Positions 34,713 to 46,825 of a DNA stretch of 64,000 nucleotides are shown here, one piece after another. The notes beneath the pieces were generated by a model that saw only the letters and a program-made list of their open reading frames with translations, was not told the origin of the DNA and did no database searches. Within the stretch, counting starts at the first letter, position 1; every line of letters starts with the position of its first letter. This DNA comes from Phytophthora quininea (lineage: Eukaryota > Oomycota > Peronosporomycetes > Peronosporales > Peronosporaceae), in NCBI GenBank assembly GCA_011947345.1, contig JAAVTG010000554.1, positions 186,001 to 250,000 of the forward strand, given 5' to 3'. The position numbers and the translations under genes were made by a program.

Positions 34713-37030
34713 ATGCTCAAGACGTGGCTCACAGCGCTGTGCTGTGCCGCTCTGGGCGTGGTAGCCGCAGACGACTTTGACGCTCAAGCGGAGGCCATCG
34801 TGGAAACTTCACTACGGAGCAAGTGCTGGGTCAGCTGGCCCAGATCGCCGTTCCAGCGATGCTGAACGACGATGGGTCTCTGAACGAGACGTTGGCTCGA
34901 GACTACGCCAAGCTCAAGATCGGCTCGTACCTCACCATGGCCTTCCAGAACGGTCCGAACGAGATTACTGGAGCCTACGGGTGGACGGTGCCCGAGTGGC
35001 GAAGCATCGTCACCCGCATCCAAGAGATTGCCATGGAGGAGAACGACAACATCCCGATGGTCTACGGACTCGACTCGGTCCATGGCGCCAACTACGTCGC
35101 CAACTCGACCATCTTCGGCGCTCAAATCAACGGTGGGGCCACCTTCAACCCCAACTTGGTCTACGACATGGGTCGCATCGCTGGCCAGGATATCAGGGCT
35201 GCTGGGATTCCGTGGGTGTTTGGTCCCATCTTGGAAGTCTCGCAAAACCCTCTGTGGGCTCGGACTTTCGAGACGTTCGGCGAAGACCCGTACCTTGTGA
35301 CCGTCATGGCCGACGCAATCACTCGAGGCCTGCAGAGCAGCAACCAGACGGCCGCTTGCATGAAACACTTCGTCGGATACTCCAAGACGCCCACGGGTCA
35401 TGACCAAGACGGCGTAACAATCTCAGACTACGACATGCTCAACTACTTCGTGCCGCCGTTCAAGGCTTCCATGGAGGCTGGGGCGCTGTCGACGATGGAG
35501 AACTACATCTCGGTGAACGGCGTCCCGACCATCGCCAACAACAAGATCCTGCAAGTTCTGCTCCGTGAAGACATGGCGTTCGACGGTTTAACCGTTAGCG
35601 ACTTTGGGGAGATTGGTTCGCTCAACTCGTTCCACCGTGTGGCTCGCGATGCCAATGAAGCCGCCCGCTTCTCATACACCCACACGGGAGTCGATATGGC
35701 CATGGGTTATGACACTACCTACCTCAACGGCACCACATTGCTGCTCCAAGAAAGCCCCGAATATTTTGACCGTCTGAAGCAGTCTGCTAAGCGCATTATC
35801 AAGATGAAATTGAAGCTCGGCCTGTTCGATACCCCCGTCCCTGGTACCGACGACGTCGACAAAGTTCGCAATGAAGACGACGTTGCAAAGTCTCTAGAAA
35901 TGGCTCGCGAATCGATTGTGCTGCTGCAAAACAACGACAGCACATTGCCAATCTCGACCTCTTCGTCTGTCTTCCTCACGGGTTTCAACGCCCACGACAT
36001 TGGCAACCAGTGCGGCGGCTTCACTTTGTTCTGGCCTGGAACTTCGGGCAATGAATATTTCCTGAACGGCATTTCAGTCAAGGAAGGCATGGAGGCCATT
36101 ACTGGAGACAAGGTCACCTACTTCAACGGCTTGGATGTGGATGGAAATTATTCCGAGGCTAACATGACCACCGCTAAGGAATATGCTAGCAAAGCTGACT
36201 ACGCTGTTGTCGTTATTGGTGAGGCCTCGTATTCCGAGAAGGCTGGCGATATCGACGATCTCGCGCTACCCATCGGTCAAATCGAATACGTCAAGGAGCT
36301 CGCTTCCACCGGTACCAAGGTCATCGTCGTGCTGTTCGAAGGACGTCCACGTTTGCTCGGCGACCTGCCCGAGAACGTTCACGCCGTTGTCAACGGTCTG
36401 CTGGCTTGTGAACAAGGAGGCAAGGCGATGGCTGAAATCCTCTACGGTCAAGTCAACCCCAGCGGCCGCATGCCGATCACATACCCCAAGGACGCCGGCA
36501 ACATCCTTATCCCATACAATCACCGCGTCTCCACCGAGTGTGCCGACACGAGCTATTGCGTCATGCAGTGGGACTTCGGTACGGGGCTCAGCTACACCGA
36601 CTTCGACTACTCCGACCTCACCCTCAGCAAGACCAACGTCACGTCCAGCACAGATACCATCGACGTGTCGGTGAAGGTGACGAACTCGGGCACCATGGCC
36701 GGCAAGGAGACGGTGATGCTGTTCCTGACGCAGCCGTACCGCTCCATCTCGGTGCCGGAGGTGAAGCAGCTCAAGAAGTTCTCCAAGATCAGTCTGGAGG
36801 CGGGTGCCTCGCAGACGGTGCAGTTCACGCTGACGGCGGACGACTGGAGCGTGTACTACCCGCAGATCGGCAACGGGTTCAAGCAAGTGGCGGAGGACAC
36901 GGACTACGTGATCGCGATCAAGCCGGAGACGGACTGCGACGTGTACAACGAGACTGCCATCGCCAACCCGCTGTGCGCGACGTTCACGTTGCAGACGGGA
37001 GATTACCCGTACGGCGTTCTCCTGAACTGA
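34713..37030 (+). CDS. GH3 beta-glucosidase 4 (secreted)
   Basis: The most intact member. The signal peptide begins MLKTWLTALCCAALGVV; the mature part starts near ADDFDAQAE. The (beta/alpha)8 domain contains CMKHFVGYSKTPTGHD and LTVSDFGEIGS, where Asp is the expected nucleophile. The sandwich domain and FnIII-like domain are complete. The only break is AAA at 34804-34806 in the IVENFT-type segment, one base short against the other copies; the rest, from 34823 to 37030, is one open frame. Restored length is 772 aa. Several N-x-T/S sites fit a secreted glycoprotein. Likely function is beta-glucoside hydrolysis outside the cell during plant colonisation. Confidence 0.93.
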
Positions 37031-37187
37031 TGAGATTGTGTAGGAGCAAGTCGATGTTTATAGCGTTAAACTTCGTTGGTTTCGCTTTCATTGACGATCG
37101 ACAGTGGAGATCCAGTGTCGATTTTTTTTGCGATCGAGCAGCTTGGACGGTGCACGATCTACTTGATCCTGCATTGCATTATTTGCC

Positions 37188-38534
37188 ATGAGCCTCCGTA
37201 AGCTGAAGTGGCGAGGAATCGGTCGCTTAGAGCTGCTTCAGTGGATCAATGAATTCCTGGAGACCGACTACACCAAGGTAAACTAAATATGCGTCCGAAT
37301 ATTAAAAACTCGACCACTAAATCAATCCTGTGGACGATAGATTGAGCACCTTGCCGACGGAGTCGCCTACTGCCAGATTTTCGATGCTCTGCATCCAGGA
37401 AAGGTCAACTTACACCAGCTAAATTTCCACGCTCGTACGGACATGGAGTTTGAACGAAACTTGCAAGTGCTTCGGCGGACATTTCATCAGTGCGACATCA
37501 AAAGGTGAGGACAACAACAAACATTGCAGTGGTTTGTTGATTACTTTTACTGAGCTAAGGACGTACTGCCAGGAAATTCCGATTCGAAAACTAGTACAAG
37601 GAGTCTTCCAAGAGCACTTTGAGTTCTTGCATTGGATTCACGACTATGTCCAGCGCACCTGCCCAGACGCTGTGCGATCGTATCGTGGACTCAAACGACG
37701 ACAAGAAGCGCTAGGGCAGTCGCCCGCGCTGTGTACGAATACCAACCTCATCCCAAAGTACTCGGTGAGTAATTTTTACTGAAGTTCTTTGGAGCTATTG
37801 AGCTCACTCGCTTGTGTGACAGAGTTCGCTGAAACTTATTCAAGACAACTACGTCGACGGGTCCATCGACTTGACATTGGATTTGGACACCACAATTACG
37901 AACGAAGAGGCTGCTGGTGAAGAAGAGTCGAACAGTGTCGAGGAAGAGCAGCCGGTTCAGCCGATACAGGAAGTCGACGATCTCAGTGGCATGGATCCTG
38001 CACTGGAACTTGTCAGGTCAGTCACTTATAGTTTGCCTTTCTTTTGAAGGCACAGTCTTATCGGTAATATTTGCAGACATTCCTTTCGGAGCACATTACG
38101 GGCAAGAAATGCCGTGGGAAACTCGGCGAGTGCATAGAAAGCGTCGGCGTTGGATGCCCGAAACCACAATCGAAGAAGAACGCGGCACGAAGCTCAAAAC
38201 CGCGACAAGGAGCGAAGATAACTCAAAGACCGACGAAAGTGAAAGTATCCGTCGCCTTTGAAGATCCAACTTGGCCAGATCCGATGGTGTGTCGCTCCAT
38301 TTCCGACCTGGTACGCTTCATCGACACGTTAGTTGCCAAACTGTAAATTTCGCTGACAATAAGTTTCCTCTAGCTCGAATTTCTCGAAGCCGAGCTACTT
38401 GGACGCGTCAAAGACATGGTAAGAACGCACAACATCCAGCAATACGTATCACCACACTCGCGTTGACATTACTCCAACAGGAATTCCTGGAAAAAATATC
38501 GAGCAACTTTTACAATTTCCAATATCTAATTTAG
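37188..38534 (+). CDS. EB1/RP-family microtubule plus-end protein
   Basis: N-terminal calponin-homology domain of EB type: RLELLQWINEFLETDYTKIEHLADGVAYCQIFDALHPGKVNL, and a later FQEHFEFLHWIHDYV helix. It would bind the microtubule lattice at growing ends. Exons 37188-37277, 37341-37504, 37560-37764 and 37823 onward. Then comes an acidic linker, and further exons whose joins are uncertain (donor near 37992-38014, acceptor near 38076). A GTACGC donor near 38309 and CTCTAG acceptor near 38373 lead to LEFLEAELLGRVKDM and a final exon ending at 38534, which would be the dimerising coiled coil. The middle linker is basic (KKN, SSKPRQ) as in other EB proteins. The classical EB C-terminal EEY-type tail is not seen. 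Confidence 0.78.
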
Positions 38535-38604
38535 CTTAAACAACGTCCTAACACCTAATTTAGCTGAAGTAACATTTACAAACTTGACACGCACTTCTGA
38601 AGCA

Positions 38605-39948
38605 ATGGTCAAGACGTTGGGCGGCGATGCCTTGGCCGCTGCCTTCGGCGCGGGTGTCGCCACCGCTCTACTAGCGCAGTACCTCTACCAGTCCGCTCTC
38701 CGTCCGAAGAAGCCTACTATAGCAGTCTCCAAGGCTTCCCATGGCTCCGATGCTGCGTCCAAAGAGTTGCTACAGGAGCAGTTGTCACGCATTGCCTCTT
38801 TCTTCGGTCCTGCGGGTTTCGGCAAGGTGCAGGAGGCGTTCGTGGTGGTCGTGGGGCTCGGTGGAGTTGGTTCCCATGCAGCGCACATGCTGGCACGCTC
38901 TGGTGTTGGCAAACTACGCCTCATCGACTTTGACAATGTCACGCTGTCGTCTCTGAACCGCCACGCGGTGGCCACCAGAGCCGACGTGGGAACGTCCAAA
39001 GTGGCGGCGATGCGGCGTCACCTGCACGAGATCGTGCCCGACTGCGAGATTGAGGATCTCAACGTCATGTTTACAGCCGACAGTGCAGAGGGGCTGCTAG
39101 AAGGCAAACCCACCTACGTGCTGGACTGCATCGACGATGTCAAGACCAAGTTGGCGCTGCTTGAGACGGCGACGAGGCTGAATCTGAAGATTATTACGGC
39201 CACGGGAGCTGGAGCCAAGGCCGACCCCACCAGACTGCAGATTGGAACGCTCAAGGACACTGTTCGTACGTGGGAGTTGTTGACTTGTTGGTGGGGATAA
39301 GTGGTGATTCGTTTGTTGTATCTAGGTGACCCACTTGCGACCAAGATCCGCTACTTTCTGAAGAAGAAGAACATCGACTCGTCCAAGATCACGACGATTT
39401 TCTCGAGCGAAAAGAGCGTGTGCAAGCTGCTGCCTTTGGACGCCGAACAGGCTGCAAACCCGGACGAGTTCGGCAACGTTGAGAACTTCCGCATCCGTGT
39501 GATCCCGGTACTGGGCACGATGCCGGCGCTGTTTGGTCAGTCGATGGCAGCCTACGTGCTGTGCGACCTGGCCGGCAAGAAACTCAAGCCGGAGGCCGTG
39601 GCGCGACTCTCTCGCGACCAGCGCAACAAACTGCACCAGAAGCTGCAGCAGCGCGAGCACGATCTATTCCACGAGGGCCACAAGATCGAGATCGAGAAGG
39701 ACGAGATCGAGTTTGTGTACCAGGAGATCTGGCGGGGGCGTAGCGCCGTCAGCAACGTGCGCAACGACGGCCACCAACGAATGTACCTGTCGCGCTGGCG
39801 GAAGGAGCTGCCGCTGCGTCCAGACAATGTCGTGTACCTCACGACCAAAGAGATTGAAGCTTTGGACACGAGCGGTATCGAAGGGTTTGGCCCAGAGGTG
39901 GTGGCTCGTATCGACACTCGTCTGAAGCAATTCGGGAGCTGGGAGTGA
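38605..39948 (+). CDS. tRNA threonylcarbamoyladenosine dehydratase (TcdA/Tcd1-like)
   Basis: E1-like ATP-dependent enzyme that cyclises t6A37 in tRNA to ct6A, related to bacterial TcdA/CsdL and yeast Tcd1/Tcd2. Exons 38605-39265 and 39326-39948; 427 aa. An N-terminal hydrophobic segment (DALAAAFGAGVATALLAQYL) fits the mitochondrial membrane anchoring known for yeast Tcd1/2. The adenylation fold has VVVGLGGVGSHAAHMLARSG, RLIDFDNVTLSSLNRH and the DCIDDVKTK segment with acidic residues for Mg/ATP. The C-terminal half carries the family-specific region ending in a basic-acidic helix (RNKLHQKLQQREHDLF). The donor is GTACGT and the acceptor is TCTAG. Confidence 0.9.
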
Positions 39949-40071
39949 AAGGCAACTAATAGAACAAAGCTTGGTGATGCAATCCTGACACGTACTCGCT
40001 GAGACATGTGCACACTAAGCAGCCTTTTTACTTGGAGTTTGTATGCTTGGGCTGTTTTTGAAATTCTCCCT

Positions 40072-40084
40072 TCATTCACAGTCT
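40072..40084 (+). promoter_or_regulatory. oomycete initiator of the HAD phosphatase gene
   Basis: TCATTCACAGTCT lies 33-45 bp before the ATG at 40117 and follows the TCATTYYNCA pattern loosely. Confidence 0.45.
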
Positions 40085-40116
40085 CGCCAGCAGATTCGCA
40101 AGAGTCCAAGAGCAGC

Positions 40117-41482
40117 ATGGCCGCCAGCAAGAAAGTCGCCCAGCGCCTGACCAGCGAGTCCTTCAAGCAGTGGATGCAGGGCCTAGACGCCTTCCTCTTC
40201 GACTGCGATGGCGGTGCGTCCTTCGATACGCAGTAGTGGATAACAGAGACTCTTTTGGATTGACACATTTTGGCCGTGCTAGTGTTGTGGCGCGGCAACG
40301 CCCCGATCCCTGGCGCCGCCAACATGATCAACCTGCTGCGTTCTCTGAACAAGAAAGTGGTGTTTGTGGTGAGTGGCAGTTGCACAGATCAAGAGCTACG
40401 AGAGCAGAGACTGACGCATCATCGTCTGTGCAGACCAACAACGCCACCAACAGCCGAGCTACCTACGTCAAGAAGCTCGGTAAGAAGACTGCACCAACTA
40501 GTTACGAGGGTAGAGATACTGATGACATTTTGGCTGTCGTGCAGCTTCGCAGGGCATCACTGCCGTCGAGGGAGACATCGTCACGTCGGCTTGGGCGACG
40601 GTGCAGTACCTCAAGCAGCACAAGGTGGAAGGCAAGGTGTACATGGTTGGAGAGGCTGGTCTGCAGACGGAGCTGGAGGCCGAGGGCTACCAGGTCAGCG
40701 GCTTGGAGCACAGCGACATCAAGGGCCTCCCGAACATCCCCGACATCGACAAGGAAACAAAGGCGGTTGTCTGCGGTCTGGACAGGTACGACTGACAACG
40801 AGCAAACTCTCGGGACGGTGCAGTAAAGTGGACAATATTTCGTTCCGTGCGCAGATACTTTTCGTACTACAAGATGGCCTATGCTACGCTGTGCTGCCGC
40901 GAAATCCCTGGCTGTCGGTTCATCGGCACCAACCCGTAAGTCAGCGTAGTGTTTGGTTTTCATCCTGCTCATATTTTATCGTGGTGGTCTCCCTCCGTAG
41001 TGACCAAACGTTCCCGACGGACGGCGCTATCATCCCTGGTGGAGGTTCGCTGGTGACGATGCTGGAGGCGGCGATTGGCCAGTACGTAGCTGATGAATTG
41101 TGCTCGAATACTTTCACGAGGAGAGCTTTCTAACCTTTCGTTGTAGCCCTCCTGAGGCTGTGTGCGGCAAGCCGTCCCAAGACCTGCTGAAGACGATCAT
41201 CACCACGTACAACCTGGACGCCTCGCGCACTTGCATGGTACGAAACTAGATGCCTTGACGATGCTTGGGACGCTACTAATCGCTTCACCGTAGGTTGGTG
41301 ACCGTCTTTCGACCGACATTGAGTTCGGCAATGCTGGTGGGGTGAACACGCTGCTGGTGCTCACCGGAATTACCCACGAGTCGGAGTTGAGCAGCATCGA
41401 CAATGAGCTCCACGTGCCAGACCACTACATCGACTCCGTGGATGTCATCAACCAGCTCCATGCTGAGACCCTGGCGAACTAG
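40117..41482 (+). CDS. PGP: phosphoglycolate phosphatase-like HAD hydrolase
   Basis: Haloacid dehalogenase family phosphatase of the 4-nitrophenylphosphatase/phosphoglycolate phosphatase type. Eight exons (40117-40213, 40283-40368, 40434-40479, 40545-40785, 40855-40935, 41001-41081, 41147-41237, 41294-41482) give 303 aa. Motif I FLFDCDGVLW holds the nucleophile Asp and the acid/base Asp, split by intron 1. Motif II is TNNATNSR, the Lys is in CGKPSQDLL, and motif IV is MVGDRLSTDIEFG. The C2-type cap lies between motifs II and III. Likely removes phosphate from 2-phosphoglycolate or a related toxic by-product; pyridoxal phosphate phosphatase activity is the alternative. Confidence 0.93.
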
Positions 41483-41622
41483 ATTTACCGATTGTGTTCG
41501 AGGCGAGTCGTTTGTTCAAGACACAAGCGACCACCAAATAGACGCATGATGCAACACACCACTCCAGACCACCATCGAAAGTATCTTACATTAGCTACAC
41601 CTCGATAAGCGCATTCCCAAAC

Positions 41623-43558
41623 CTACACCGTCGGTGATTCATCCCCTCGAGTCCTCAATTTCAGACGAGGAATCGCCCCGCCACTTCCACTACTCACAAA
41701 AGCGTCAAAAATGGACATCCCACCAGCACTTGCAGCCCCGCCACCTACACCACCGGGAGGAATGCCAAACCTGTTGGCACTGATCGTCTGTTTAGCACGT
41801 GACGGACCGCCGTTCATTCGACGCGAAGCATATTCTTTAGCTGCTGTTGCACCGCGACCACTTATACCTCGTGGATTTGGCGACGAAGCCGTTGGCTTTA
41901 TGAGAGCAGGCGCGACGACAGGAGACATCAGCGGCGTAGGAGTGCGCAAGTATCGTGGCATCGGCGATTTGACAAGTCTCTTGGTGATTTCGAGGAACTG
42001 CTTCTTAGCGGGCGTCGCATCTGCAGTCACCGGCGCTCTCTTCTTTTCTTTCGCTTGGTAACCCGTGAGTCGTCAGGGAAATCGTCGTCGTCGCTGATTT
42101 GTCCGCCGCTAAAGCTGCTGTTTAAGCTGATGTTGAGATCGCGCTCCTCGATAGCCTCGTCGCGTCGAGATTCACCAACTTCATCATTTGATAGAATCTT
42201 CCTGAAGTCAGCTCTCTTCGCCTTTGCGCCAGCATTCATCTGCGTCTTCGACGCTTTCTTGACAAAACCTTGGGGGTACTGATGTCTTGCATCTTGCTCA
42301 TGCGGGTTAGCATTTCAGCGTTCGCTAACCGCTGTTTGATCGTCATCTTGCCACTCGTCGTAGGCTTTTTCGTTTGGATCGGCACCACATCCGCTTCCTC
42401 TTCGGTCGATACCTCGGCAGTCTGAGGGTTTCCTTCTTCTGCCCAACCTTACGAGAGGCGACAGTAGCCCCTGATGCTTTCTTCCGAATTGCATTGGGCA
42501 TAGTCGTTCCAGCCTTGCTGGTTTGCTTAGTGGTGACGACTTTTCCTGCAGTCTTTTGGTCTTCACCGCAACAGCAGTCTTCGCCATTGCTGCCATCAGG
42601 CTCTTGCCTGTCGATCCTGCCTCGTTGTGAGCCTTGAGCCGTTCCTTCGCCGCATCCTTCCTTCGTTTCAGGCGCTTCTTTGGTGTAAGCACTGCCGGCG
42701 ACGGCATCGTTTCCGGTTCTGTATCGTCATCGTCGCTATCCTGCTCTGCAGCTTTCGCAGCCTTGGCTTGTCGTCTCGCCTCCGCATTCGTAAAGTTGAA
42801 ATCAATCGGGGCTCCTTTCTTCGCCATCCGTTTCTGCGGCGTCATGGTCTTCTTCTTGACAGGTAATGCGTCCCGCTTCGGCGAACTCTGCGAGACCGGC
42901 AAGATCAAACTGATCATGGACGGCTCATCGTCCAGATCCGAATCACTTCCTTTATCCATCGACAGCACATTGAGCAGATCGTCCGCCGGCAGCTCTGGAA
43001 GAGGACTATCATACCCGTCCAGTTCAGCAGGAAGGCTCTCCATTTCCGGCTCCTCCTTCTTCTTCGTTGGCAAACTCACCGGCGTAATTCTCTTGGTCTT
43101 CTCCACCTTTTTAGTAGTTTTCTTAGGCTTCTTCACCTCAGCAGCTTTAACTTTAGCAGGTAGGATTCTCTCCTCCTCTGTGGCCGTGTCTTCTCCGCTC
43201 TGGTTCTGCTCCCTCTCCTTATTGGTTGCAATTGCTTGGCGTATTCTCTCGGATGCCAGTCTCTCCGCCTCTTGGCGAGCCTTTTGCTGCTGCTCTTGTT
43301 GCTCTAGCTTCCGTAGCTGTCGACGGTATCGTTTGTCCTCCTCCTCCATCTTCTCTGTCAGCAGAACCTGCTGCCACATCTTCTGGAGTCGCTGTCGTCG
43401 CAGTTCAATGGCTTCCCACTGTAGCAAATGAGGTTTTAGTGACTGGTTTAGTGAGCGATACAGACGCGTAATGGACGCACCTCAATGTTGTACGCCTCCA
43501 GCAGGATCTCCTCTGGGTAGGGGCCGCCCAGACGCGGCGCGCCGCTGTCTCTGGTCAT
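41623..43558 (-). CDS. lysine-rich, mostly disordered nuclear-type protein
   Basis: Exon 1 begins at 43558 (MTRDSGAPRLGGPYPEEILLEAYNIE), has a GTGCGT donor at 43480 and resumes at 43418. A helical Glu/Arg/Gln region follows (KMEEEDKRYRRQLRKLEQ), then long stretches rich in Lys, Ser, Asp and Pro with KKRLKRRKD and KRKKRR basic clusters that look like nuclear localisation signals. The tail ends SIFDAFVSSGSGGAIPRLKLR. The frame shifts at several places (near 42545, 42430, 42277 and 42050), mostly in A- or C-runs, and reading continues well in the next frame each time. I do not recognise the family; chromatin or nucleolar association would be a guess. Confidence 0.6.
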
Positions 43559-43745
43559 GGGTTCGCTCGCCCGCGCAAAGGTCTCCAGTCGACGATTTTT
43601 GCCCGCGAAGCGCTATTACAAATGTTTGAATCGGAAATTCACTCAAAGTGTTCTATTAGAGAGATAGAGATGACGGGCTGCTCTACTAGAGGGAGTTGTC
43701 ATATCGCATGGGGGATTGTCCAAAAGTGCAAGTGAAGAGAAAAAA

Positions 43746-45326
43746 ATGGTAGCGGGGGCGACGTGAGTCTGTGGCAGCTGGCCGACGGCATCTCGTGCCA
43801 CGCGTGGAACAAGGACCGCTCCAAGTTGGCCATCTGCCCCAACTCGAACGAGATCTGGATCTACTCGGGCTGCCACAACGCGGACGCCACGCAGTGGCGC
43901 AAGGAGGCCGTGCTCACCGAGGTATGTGGAATCAGATTTCCTAAACGTTATATAAAACGAGTTATTAGTTAGAAATTGATATCTTTTTGCTAGCATGACA
44001 TGCTGGTCTGCGGGTTGGACTGGTCGCCCGTGCACGATCAATTGGTGAGCTGCTCGCACGACCGCAGTGCCTTCGTGTGGAAATACGAGGCCGCCTATCG
44101 CCAATGGAAGCCACTGCTTGTAGTGCTGCGTGTGACGCGCGCCGCCACCAACGTCAAGTGGAGTCCGGACGGCAACAAGTTCGCCGTCAGTAGCGGCGCC
44201 AAGTGCGTGTCCGTGTGCTACTACCAGGCAGCTGAGAACTGGTGGGTCAGTAAGATCATCAAGAAGCACAAGTCCACGGTCACGGACTTGGACTGGCACC
44301 CGAACAGTCAGCTGCTTGTCACGGCCAGCACAGACCTCAAGTGCCGCGTGTTCTCGGCACACGTCAACGACGTGGATGGTCCGCCAGATGCGGGTCCGTT
44401 TGCAGCTCTGCCGCCGTTCGGAGAGCCGCTGGCGGAATTCGACAATGCCAACGCCTGGGTGAACGCGGTGGCGTGGTCGCCCAAGGGAGACCGTCTGGCG
44501 TTCGCAGGCCAGGGATCGTCCATCCACATTGTCCACTTTGGAGCCCCGGGAGAGTTCCCGACGATTCAGGTACGAGCATATTTGATCTAGAGGTTGGTTA
44601 ATATTGGGTACTGATGACGTGCGGCGTGCATTGTGAATAGTCGATCCGGTTCCCGTACCTGCCGTTGATGCGCATCATGTTCCTGTCGAGCTCGGCGATC
44701 GTCGGCGTGGGTTACGACTTTAACCCACTGCTATTCGCACAGGACGGCAACAACTTCTGGTACGAATGTGGTAACTTAGCGTTATTACAAAAGAGGCTGA
44801 CTGGAGATAATGCTTTCTATCAGGTCGTTCTCCGAGTTTGTGGACAAGAAGCCAACTGCTAGCGCTGTGAAGAGGCACTCGGGCGGATTCAACGCTGGTA
44901 AGTGCCTCGGTGGCTTGATCTCTTTATGATAAACTTGTTCTAACGTGAGGACATTTCTTTACCATCAGCCCGAAGCCTCTTCGAAAGCAAGGTGACTCGT
45001 GGCCAGTCGTCCGATGCCACTGAGCACGACAAGGGGCGTCTGTGGATGTACGTGTGTGCTGGACTCTGCGCGATATTGGCTTTTTGTTTTAATTTGCTGT
45101 GTCTTTCGTAGGAAACACGAGAGCAACATCACATGCATCCAGGCATACGCTCGCTCTGCTGCTGGTGGCGTCACAGAATTCTCTACGTCAGGTACGATCT
45201 TGATTCTACGACTTCCTTCAATGGGTATCCGTCTCATACATCGTTGGTTTTGTAGCCCTTGATGGCCGCGTCGTGCTGTGGAAGCTGCCCAACCTAAACG
45301 TGGAAATGAGCAAGCTACACTTGTAA
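43746..45326 (+). CDS. ARPC1: Arp2/3 complex subunit 1 (ARPC1, WD40)
   Basis: WD40 propeller subunit of the Arp2/3 actin-nucleating complex. Seven exons: 43746-43921, 43994-44569, 44641-44759, 44824-44897, 44969-45047, 45112-45191 and 45256-45326. Family landmarks are WNKDRSKLAICPNSNEIWIY, VCGLDWSPVHDQLVSCSHDRSAFVW, TDLDWHPNSQLLVTASTDLKCRVFSAHVN, WVNAVAWSPKGDRLAFAGQ and the C-terminal ALDGRVVLWKL. The start is followed at once by a frame break in GGGGG 43754-43758; one extra G gives MVAGGDVSLWQLADG and exactly 392 codons. Its ATG is about 190 bp from the start of the divergent lysine-rich gene. Confidence 0.95.
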
Positions 45327-45448
45327 AAAGAGCAAGGCTTGAGCACGTCAAAAGTGTCGTGAGACCCACACAGTTTCCCCTGTAGACTCGTGACAATCAG
45401 AATTACAGTGTCTCGCCAGTGTTTTCGAGCGCAAGTGCAAGGACATCT

Positions 45449-46825
45449 CTATTCGTACATGCGCTTTAGCCGTCTATATTCCTGGCGATACTGATTTTCA
45501 ACGACTGAAGCCTGACGAAAGTCTTTCCACTCTGGGAACTCGGTGAGCAGCACCTGTGGATCGTACGACAACAGCAGTTGAATGCCTTGGCTGACATCGT
45601 TCAGGGTGCGCGCGAGGTCGATGTGATCCGGATTGAGATACGTGCGCTGCAGCTCCAGCAGCTCGTAGCTACTTCGCAGGAACAAGATCGAGTACTCACA
45701 GACGCGGTCGGTCTTCCCACGCAGCAGCAGATCGCACGAGTCTGCGACCAGCTTGTGGATGCGCATAAATACCAAGTGGTCGTGGGCCACAATTTCAAGC
45801 GCATCGGACAGCGTCTCCAATGCAACTTGCAACGCCGACGCAGCGCTTTCGGCGTTCGTTTTGAGAATTTCCTCGGCGCCGACCAACACCTTTTCCAGTT
45901 CTTGCATGCTTGGCTTAAGATCTCCGCTGTCATTGGCAGCGCTCGGCGGTGGAGGCAGCACACTGTCCCCTCGTTGGCAGAGCTCGCAATTGCAGTCAAA
46001 GCCGAACTGCTCCCTCAAATTCTTCTGTCGGTTCTCCCTGCTTTGCTCTCGCGGATACAAGTACGAAATCGTAAGCTGTTCGCCCTTTCGGATCGGCCGT
46101 GCAACGCGCACTTCCGACACGCCGCCTTCCGGCCCCGCATCATCGGGGACAAACTTGACGCAGTTCGGGTTGCAGTCGTGGTTGAACATGGCGTTGTACA
46201 GGAACACACCGCTGTCAAAGGCGTTGCACTGCATGGCGAACACATTCTGCAGCACCTGGTCGTGCGAGAGCGCGAGGTCGCTGAAATTCCTGCGGAGCTC
46301 GTCCACCTGCGGTCCGTACTTGTCTCTGCCAGCAGCCAGCAAGTCCTCGGGTAGCTCGCTCAGCTTTTCCGGATACAAATGAGCCAAATGCTGCATGATG
46401 TCACTGTAATCGGATCGGGACAGCACCGACTCCATGGTGGCGAGGAAGAATTCCGGGTCGGATGTCTCGACGTCGCTCGGCCAGGGAACGAACACCTGCT
46501 CCACCAGCACTTGAGTGCCTGGCTGCAGGTCGCGAGCCGCCACGTAGCCTCTGCAGCCTCCGACGCCGTTAAAGTCCATCAGTAGGTCGATGGCCCCCAG
46601 AGCCAGCGGCTTGACGTCGTCCCAAGGCTCGTACAGACTGCGTGTCACGATGGCGGCAGTTGATACATCGCTGTCGGCGGCTGTGGCGGGGGCTGGCGGT
46701 GGCGACTCGATGTGGATGAGCTCGTGCGGGGCGACCGAAGCAGCCGCCACCTCCTCGTCGCTGCTGTCGTCATCGAAGAGCCCGAAGGCCGCCTGCACGG
46801 ACGCGCTGGGCTGCTTCGAGGTCAT
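45449..46825 (-). CDS. SET-domain protein (SMYD-like, no MYND)
   Basis: 458 aa, single exon, ATG at 46825. An acidic N-terminus (FGLFDDDSSDEEV) is followed by a SET domain that starts at GYVAARDLQPGTQVLVEQ. It has NHDCNPNCVKF (the cofactor-binding NHxxxPN core), LTISYLYP with the catalytic-type Tyr, and a post-SET CNCELCQRG zinc cluster. A helical TPR-like C-terminal domain of SMYD type follows. The long region between the start of SET and the NHDC motif lacks the Cys/His set of a MYND finger. Likely a protein lysine methyltransferase; substrate unknown. An in-frame upstream ATG at 46993 gives an extension without support. Confidence 0.88.
   Translation of the reverse strand: MTSKQPSASVQAAFGLFDDDSSDEEVAAASVAPHELIHIESPPPAPATAADSDVSTAAIVTRSLYEPWDDVKPLALGAIDLLMDFNGVGGCRGYVAARDLQPGTQVLVEQVFVPWPSDVETSDPEFFLATMESVLSRSDYSDIMQHLAHLYPEKLSELPEDLLAAGRDKYGPQVDELRRNFSDLALSHDQVLQNVFAMQCNAFDSGVFLYNAMFNHDCNPNCVKFVPDDAGPEGGVSEVRVARPIRKGEQLTISYLYPREQSRENRQKNLREQFGFDCNCELCQRGDSVLPPPPSAANDSGDLKPSMQELEKVLVGAEEILKTNAESAASALQVALETLSDALEIVAHDHLVFMRIHKLVADSCDLLLRGKTDRVCEYSILFLRSSYELLELQRTYLNPDHIDLARTLNDVSQGIQLLLSYDPQVLLTEFPEWKDFRQASVVENQYRQEYRRLKRMYE

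Noticed and set aside
25216..37030. GH3 array as a possible CRISPR-like or satellite repeat
   Set aside because: The repeats are whole 2.3-kb protein genes with distinct 5' halves, not short direct repeats with spacers.
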